From assembly GCA_023428515.1 (NCBI GenBank), contig JAEYXI010000134.1, positions 1 to 10,428 of the forward strand: a DNA stretch of 10,428 nt. Reading direction: 5' to 3'. Shown piece by piece: positions 7,140 to 10,428 of the stretch. Each line of letters opens with the position of its first letter. Position 1 is the first letter of the stretch. The notes below the pieces were generated by a model, which ran no database searches, was not told where the DNA came from, and saw nothing but the letters and a program-made list of their open reading frames with translations. The position numbers and the translations under genes are program-made. The stretch comes from Pseudomonadota bacterium. Lineage in GTDB: Bacteria; Pseudomonadota; Alphaproteobacteria; Rhizobiales; Rhizobiaceae.

Positions 7140-7727
7140 ATGTCCTATGCGCTGCTGATCGCGCTCGTCTTCGGCTATCTGCTGGGCTCGATCCCCTTCG
7201 GCCTGCTGCTCACGCGCGCGGCCGGCCTCGGCGACGTCAGAAGCATCGGCTCGGGCAATATCGGCGCCACCAACGTGCTCCGGACCGGCAACAAGGGGCT
7301 CGCCGCGGTCACCCTGCTCCTCGACATGCTGAAGGGTACGGCCGCCGTGCTGGTCGCCAGCCACTACGGCCCGGAGCCTGCCATCGCCGCCGGCCTCGGC
7401 GCCTTCCTCGGCCACATCTTCCCGGTCTGGCTGGGCTTCAAGGGCGGCAAGGGCGTCGCCACCTATATCGGCGTGCTTTTCGGCCTGATGTGGCAGGTCG
7501 GGCTCCTTTTCCTCGCGATCTGGATCGCCGTCGCCTTCGCGTTCCGCTACTCCTCGCTCTCGGCCCTTACGGCCTGCGTGATCACCCCCATCGTGCTCTG
7601 GTTTATGGGCCGGCCTGACCTCGCCATCCTCTTCGCGGTCTTGAGTGTCATCGTCTTCATAAAACACCGCGCCAACATCTCGCGGCTCCTGGCCGGCACC
7701 GAGGGCAAGATCGGGGCGAAGGGTTGA
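7140..7727 (+). CDS. plsY: Acyl-phosphate:glycerol-3-phosphate acyltransferase
   Basis: A 195-residue inner-membrane enzyme that moves an acyl group from acyl phosphate to glycerol-3-phosphate, the first step of phospholipid synthesis (PlsX/PlsY route). The three PlsY motifs are intact: [11 protein letters not shown] at 16-26, [11 protein letters not shown] at 38-48 and [18 protein letters not shown] at 91-108. About five hydrophobic segments can be seen (near 3-25, 53-75, 80-98, 110-135 and 140-176). GGGGGAG at 7128-7134 stands before the ATG. It starts 30 bases after the pyrC-like stop, and its own stop overlaps the dprA start by 4 bases (TTGA), so it belongs to the pyrB-dprA operon. Confidence 0.97.
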   Translation: MSYALLIALVFGYLLGSIPFGLLLTRAAGLGDVRSIGSGNIGATNVLRTGNKGLAAVTLLLDMLKGTAAVLVASHYGPEPAIAAGLGAFLGHIFPVWLGFKGGKGVATYIGVLFGLMWQVGLLFLAIWIAVAFAFRYSSLSALTACVITPIVLWFMGRPDLAILFAVLSVIVFIKHRANISRLLAGTEGKIGAKG

Positions 7728-8860
7728 ACAAGCCGGCCGAAGCCCCTCGCCTCAGCGACCGGCAACGGCTCAACTGGCTGCGGCTCATCCGCACGTCCAA
7801 TGTCGGCCCCGCGACCTTCCGGGACCTCATCAACCGCTTCGGCTCCGCCGAGGCCGCACTCGAAATCCTCCCGGAACTGGCGACAGCCGGCGGCGCAGGC
7901 CGGGCCGTCCGCATTCCTTCGGTAGCCGAAGCCGAAGCCGAGTTGGAGGCCGCGGCGAAGCACGGCGCGATCTTTGTCGGCATCGGCGAGCCCGACTATC
8001 CGCCCCTGCTCAAGCGCATGGACCACCCGCCGCCGCTTTTGGCGGTCAAGGGCACGCCATCCGTCTTCTCGCTGCCGCCGGTCGCCATCGTCGGCGCGCG
8101 CAACGCCTCGCTGGCCGGCGTCAAGATGGCGCGTATGCTGGCCGGCGAGTTGGGTCGGCAGGGATACGGCGTCGTCTCGGGCCTGGCGCGCGGCATCGAC
8201 ACCGCTGCACACGAAGGCAGTTTGTCGACCGGCACCGTCGCGGTTCTGGCGGGCGGTCTCGACAAGCCCTACCCGCCGGAAAACATCGACCTGCTCGGCG
8301 AGATCACCTCAAGCAGCGGCGCGGCGGTCTCCGAAATGCCGTTCGGCTGGGAGCCCCGCCCGCAAGACTTTCCGCGCCGCAACCGCATCATCGCCGGCCT
8401 CTCCTTTGGGCTGGTCGTCGTCGAGGCCGCGAAAAAGTCGGGCTCGCTGATCAGCGCGCGTCTAGCCGGCGAGATGGGAAGGCTGGTGTTCGCCGTGCCG
8501 GGCTCGCCGCTCGATCCGCGCGCATCGGGCGCGAACGGGCTGCTCAAGGAAGGCGCAACTCTTGTCACGGAAGCGGCCGACATCATCGAGGCCATCGCGC
8601 CGCTGACGGGAGCCGCGATCCAGCTCCCGCCCAAGCTCGACGCGCCGCCGGATTTCGGCGCCACGCCGCCGCCGCAGGATGGGGATCGCGAACGCGTGAT
8701 CGAGGCGCTCGGGCCGACGCCGGTCGGTGTCGACGAGATCATCCGCCACACCGGCCTGCACCCCGCGCAGATCTTCATGATCCTGCTCGAGCTCGACCTC
8801 GCCGGCCGTCTCGAGCGCCATTCAGGCGGAGCTGTTTCGCTTCTTTTTGGCGACTCGTAA
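7724..8860 (+). CDS. dprA: DNA-processing protein DprA
   Basis: A 378-residue DprA/Smf protein, which binds incoming single-stranded DNA and loads RecA during natural transformation; many non-competent bacteria also keep it. An N-terminal helix-hairpin-like segment (residues 12-60, [17 protein letters not shown]) precedes the Rossmann-type core: [10 protein letters not shown] at 120-129, [15 protein letters not shown] at 151-165, [14 protein letters not shown] at 172-185, [12 protein letters not shown] at 216-227, and [11 protein letters not shown] at 238-248. A C-terminal winged-helix domain spans about 320-374. The start is a rare TTG overlapping the plsY stop, with GGGG and AAGGG just upstream. 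The last 13 codons before the stop run through a 24-bp sequence repeated beyond higBA, so the tail FGDS may be a result of that insertion. Confidence 0.95.
   Translation: MNKPAEAPRLSDRQRLNWLRLIRTSNVGPATFRDLINRFGSAEAALEILPELATAGGAGRAVRIPSVAEAEAELEAAAKHGAIFVGIGEPDYPPLLKRMDHPPPLLAVKGTPSVFSLPPVAIVGARNASLAGVKMARMLAGELGRQGYGVVSGLARGIDTAAHEGSLSTGTVAVLAGGLDKPYPPENIDLLGEITSSSGAAVSEMPFGWEPRPQDFPRRNRIIAGLSFGLVVVEAAKKSGSLISARLAGEMGRLVFAVPGSPLDPRASGANGLLKEGATLVTEAADIIEAIAPLTGAAIQLPPKLDAPPDFGATPPPQDGDRERVIEALGPTPVGVDEIIRHTGLHPAQIFMILLELDLAGRLERHSGGAVSLLFGDS
8822..8845. repeat. Left copy of a 24-bp direct repeat flanking higBA (end of dprA)
   Basis: This 24-base sequence, beginning TCAGGCGGAG and ending TCGCTTCTT, recurs without a mismatch at 9602-9625, 780 bases away. 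Here it encodes SGGAVSLL near the DprA C-terminus. The identity stops sharply on both sides (8821 T against 9601 C; 8846 T against 9626 C). Confidence 0.93.
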
Positions 8861-8875
8861 GCCTGAAAATCAGGC
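8861..8875. terminator. Hairpin between convergent dprA and higA
   Basis: GCCTGA-AAA-TCAGGC is a perfect 6-base stem with a 3-base loop, placed directly after the dprA stop and covering the higA stop codon. It could end transcription from both sides. Neither strand has a good run of T after the stem, so it would be a weak intrinsic terminator or an mRNA 3'-end protector. TTCAGGC at 8821-8827 offers an alternative partner for GCCTGAA at 8861-8867. Confidence 0.45.
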
Positions 8876-9250
8876 GGCCCTGTCCTCGCGCGTCGGACTA
8901 ATGATAATGTCCGCGGAAATGCCAAGACCATCATTCAGGCGTCGGATCATATCGATCGAAAGACCACGCTTCCGGTTCATGACTTCCGCGACACGCGCCC
9001 GTGATCCGATGAACGGCTCCAGGTCCCTGCGGCTCAGACCCAGCTGCTCCATTCGAAACTGTATGGCTTCGATCGGATCCGGCGGATCAAAGGGATACGC
9101 CTCCTTCTCGTAGGCTTCGACCAGGGTGACCAGCACATCGAGACGGTCGCCTTCAGGCGTTCCGCTTTTCGCTCCCCAAAGGCGCTCCACTTCCGTCATG
9201 GCGCGCTCGTGATCGGCCTCTGTCCTGATGGGCTTCAGCTCATTCTTCAT
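8870..9250 (-). CDS. higA: HigA antitoxin, HTH-type
   Basis: A 126-residue antitoxin of the larger HigA class (COG5499 type, from memory). The N-terminal part (1-55, with ALxxVExLW-like spacing and PEGDRLDVLVTLVEAYEKE) leads into PPDPIEAIQFRMEQLGL and a helix-turn-helix at about 68-108 (LSRRDLEPFIGSRARVAEVM, then RGLSIDMIRRL). It should neutralise HigB and, with it, repress its own promoter. It is the second gene of the pair: its ATG overlaps the end of higB by 11 bases, with GGAG 8 bases upstream inside higB. The frame is open far upstream, but that part is higB read out of frame. It ends within the hairpin facing dprA. Confidence 0.92.
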   Translation of the reverse strand: MKNELKPIRTEADHERAMTEVERLWGAKSGTPEGDRLDVLVTLVEAYEKEAYPFDPPDPIEAIQFRMEQLGLSRRDLEPFIGSRARVAEVMNRKRGLSIDMIRRLNDGLGISADIIISPTREDRAA

Positions 9251-9563
9251 GCTCGATCTCCGAAACGTTGATGCGGTCGTATTCCTTGTGTGTCCCAACC
9301 CATTTGATCCAAACGATCGACTTTTCGTAGTCGACCGAAACAACCAGCCGATAGTCATTACCTTTGATATTGAAGACGATCCTGTCGGCGCCGACGATGC
9401 TGGCTGTCGCATAGAGCCGCTTCACACCTGCGGAATTTCGCCAGACCGTTCTGCTTACTTCGGCGTACCAGGCATCGAGAGCAGCGCCGACCGCACGCTG
9501 GTCCTTTCGACCGGCAAGCTTGTCCACGAAGGTGCGCAGAGTCCGCCGGGCGATGATCCGCAT
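9240..9563 (-). CDS. higB: HigB toxin, mRNA interferase family
   Basis: A 107-residue toxin of the HigB family (PF09907 type), which cleaves mRNA, usually on the ribosome, and is related in fold to RelE. Family marks are MRIIARRTLRTF at the start, AWYAEV near 31-36, SIVGADRIVFNIKGNDYRLV at 55-74 and WVGTHKEYDRI at 88-98. Length is normal and no frameshift is seen, so the toxin is probably functional. Toxin first, antitoxin second is the standard hig order. Base composition is visibly poorer in G+C than the surrounding operon genes (about 43% in 9301-9360 by hand count), fitting acquisition from outside. The ATG at 9563 has only GAGG two bases upstream, too close for normal use; see the promoter entry. 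Confidence 0.93.
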   Translation of the reverse strand: MRIIARRTLRTFVDKLAGRKDQRAVGAALDAWYAEVSRTVWRNSAGVKRLYATASIVGADRIVFNIKGNDYRLVVSVDYEKSIVWIKWVGTHKEYDRINVSEIEHEE

Positions 9564-9569
9564 GGCCTC

Positions 9570-9598
9570 TACATAACACGATCCCAAAATGGGAACAA
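9570..9598 (-). promoter_or_regulatory. Candidate higBA promoter with palindromic operator in the spacer
   Basis: On the minus strand TTGTTC (9598-9593), 17 bases, then TATGTA (9575-9570) form a plausible sigma-70 promoter. The spacer holds the palindrome TCCCA-AAA-TGGGA (9582-9594 on +), a natural site for autorepression by HigA or the HigBA complex. Transcription would begin at or next to the higB ATG (9563), implying a leaderless toxin mRNA. Confidence 0.45.
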
Positions 9599-9601
9599 CG
9601 C

Positions 9602-9625
9602 TCAGGCGGAGCTGTTTCGCTTCTT
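9602..9625. repeat. Right copy of the 24-bp direct repeat flanking higBA
   Basis: Identical over all 24 bases to 8822-8845. On the minus strand it encodes the last residues and stop codon (KKRNSSA then TGA) of the 66-aa gene. Read in the phase dprA uses for the left copy, it continues as three codons (L, D, I) and a TGA at 9635-9637. Confidence 0.93.
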
Positions 9626-9802
9626 CTCGATATTTGACGGCCGTTCCCCGCGCAGTATGTCGCTCGCTTCGAGATAGGCCATCTCGATCAGGTAGGCGAG
9701 CATGTCGCAACGTTCGGCATCCGCCATGCTGCGCAGCTGTGCCAGCATCGACTGTATGTAGCCGAGTGTTTCGTTGCGTTTTCTGCCGGGCTGGGCATGC
9801 AT
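9602..9802 (-). CDS. Small helical protein of unknown function
   Basis: A 66-residue protein dominated by two likely amphipathic helices: ETLGYIQSMLAQLRSMADAE, then CDMLAYLIEMAYLEASDILRG, with basic ends (KRNE early, EKKRN late). It looks like a small conserved rhizobial protein, but I cannot name a family. The ATG at 9802 has GGAG 9 bases upstream and is chosen over an in-frame ATG at 9817 (71 residues). Its last eight codons and stop are the right copy of the 24-bp repeat. It lies 38 bases upstream of higB on the same strand, but higB appears to have its own promoter, so they need not be one operon. It could be a helical adaptor or regulator; nothing shows a catalytic site. Confidence 0.65.
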   Translation of the reverse strand: MHAQPGRKRNETLGYIQSMLAQLRSMADAERCDMLAYLIEMAYLEASDILRGERPSNIEKKRNSSA

Positions 9803-10097
9803 CGTGCAAGACTCCATTGCCGCCCCGGGCGCAGTTCATGTGCGCGAGGCGATCGTTCAGTCTCTGGATTATTTTGCCGTTATTCGCGGCAACCCCTTAT
9901 GGTGATTATCACTATCAGAATTACTGTAGGTTGCAAGGAATTTTTGCCTAGCGTAAAAGTTGCATATGGTCGTACAGGGTCCGAATTTGGGTCAGCGGAC
10001 TTGACCGGACGGAAAACCGCAGCCATGTGACGGACGATTCCAAAAACTTCAGGGCGCAGCCATCCTCCACCCGCGCCGCAGGGAAACTGAACAGCTC
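9803..10097. other. A+T-rich intergenic region upstream of topA
   Basis: About 295 bases without a convincing gene. It holds an inverted repeat TTGCCG-7-CGGCAA (9874-9892), the palindrome GTGATTATCAC (9902-9912), and two promoter-like pairs facing topA: TTGCAA-N17-TAAAAG (9931-9959) and CTTGAC-N17-CCATGT (10000-10028). The stretch 9860-9970 is clearly richer in A+T than the rest of the window. Short open frames here have no protein-like character. Confidence 0.6.
10000..10028 (+). promoter_or_regulatory. Candidate topA promoter
   Basis: CTTGAC (10000-10005) is an exact rhizobial -35 box. After 17 bases CCATGT (10023-10028) matches four of six positions of CTATAT. Transcription would start near 10035, leaving a leader of about 60 bases before the topA ATG. 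Confidence 0.4.
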
Positions 10098-10428
10098 ATG
10101 GACGTCGTCGTCGTCGAATCGCCTGCGAAGGCGAAAACGATCAACAAATATCTCGGCCGCAACTACAAGGTCCTGGCCTCCTATGGCCATGTCCGCGACT
10201 TGCCGGCCAAGGACGGCTCCGTGCGTCCCGATGAAGACTTCTCCATGTCTTGGGAGTTCGACGGCCCCTCCTCCAAGCGGCTCAGTGAAATCGCCTCCGC
10301 GATGAAGGAAGCCGACGGCCTGATCCTCGCCACCGACCCGGATCGCGAGGGCGAGGCGATCTCCTGGCATGTGCTGGAGATCCTGAAGAACAAGCGCGTG
10401 CTGAAGGACAAGCCGGTCAGCCGCGTCG
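10098..10428 (+). CDS. topA: DNA topoisomerase I, N-terminal part (runs off the window)
   Basis: The first 110 codons of a type IA topoisomerase, which relaxes negative supercoils by single-strand passage. All that is visible is the Toprim domain: MDVVVVESPAKAKTI with the metal-site Glu7, GHVRDLPAKDGSV at 30-42, and ATDPDREGEAISWH at 78-91, with Asp80, Asp82 and Glu84 forming the Mg-binding DxDxE. The active-site Tyr lies beyond the window. The ATG at 10098 matches the usual TopA start, though its upstream AGGGAAA is about 12 bases away, so ribosome binding looks weak. The gene is in the usual rhizobial place after dprA, but here separated from it by the higBA insert, the 66-aa gene and the A+T-rich spacer. 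Confidence 0.96.
   Translation, partial: MDVVVVESPAKAKTINKYLGRNYKVLASYGHVRDLPAKDGSVRPDEDFSMSWEFDGPSSKRLSEIASAMKEADGLILATDPDREGEAISWHVLEILKNKRVLKDKPVSRV

Noticed and set aside
6431..7618. 395-codon + strand frame running from inside the pyrC-like gene into plsY
   Set aside because: Frame-shifted reading of two well-supported genes, Arg/Pro rich.
8822..8845. The 24-bp repeat as a XerCD dif-like (pdif) site, as flank toxin-antitoxin modules in Acinetobacter
   Set aside because: It lacks the two 11-base A+T-rich arms and central hexamer pattern of dif sites.
9797..10030. 77-codon + strand frame in the topA upstream region
   Set aside because: No ribosome site, no family likeness, and it spans the A+T-rich promoter region.
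1..10428. tRNA, rRNA, CRISPR array, insertion sequence or integrase
   Set aside because: None was seen: no regularly spaced repeats, no cloverleaf-like stretches in the spacers, and no transposase or recombinase frame.

Overview
The window reads as chromosomal DNA of a high-GC alphaproteobacterium, most likely Hyphomicrobiales (rhizobial group, Mesorhizobium/Phyllobacteriaceae-like). The reasons are the run pyrB - pyrC-like - plsY - dprA - topA, rhizobial-style promoters (CTTG.. / CTATA.), and protein sequences that look rhizobial. This placement rests on recognition by eye, not on a search.

Layout. (1) 50-2001: a cupin gene on + faces a minus-strand set made of a MBL-fold hydrolase (UPF0173 type), a small exported PepSY protein and a VOC/bleomycin-resistance-like protein. 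(2) 2099-3075: ruvX on +, whose 3' end overlaps a small two-helix membrane protein gene on -, followed by a 214-bp spacer with a CtrA-like motif. (3) 3076-4704: aidB (acyl-CoA-dehydrogenase fold, alkylation response) on -, divergent from the pyrimidine genes. (4) 4861-8860: a tight + strand operon of pyrB, a pyrC-like gene, plsY and dprA, with 4-base stop/start overlaps at two of the three junctions. (5) 8870-9802: a minus-strand group of a 66-aa protein, the HigB toxin and the HigA antitoxin, visibly richer in A+T than the neighbours. (6) 9803-10097: a 295-bp gene-free, A+T-rich spacer. (7) 10098 to the window end: the start of topA.

Two things stand out. First, the pyrC-like gene has lost most of the dihydroorotase metal and substrate residues: the HxH of the first strand is RVF, a later His is Lys, and the Asp of the DHxxH motif is Ser. 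It should be a non-catalytic partner of aspartate carbamoyltransferase, as described for Pseudomonas PyrC', although annotation pipelines would call it a dihydroorotase. Second, higBA is bracketed by a perfect 24-bp direct repeat. One copy forms the last codons of dprA and the other forms the last codons and stop of the 66-aa gene. The reading frames across both copies suggest that dprA and the small gene once overlapped tail to tail at a single copy, and that a ~780-bp toxin-antitoxin cassette entered exactly there and duplicated the site so that both genes survived.

Together the genes serve nucleotide and phospholipid synthesis (PyrB, PyrC-like, PlsY), DNA maintenance (RuvX, AidB, DprA, TopA) and a mobile stress or stability module (HigBA). 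No tRNA, rRNA, CRISPR array or insertion sequence was seen.
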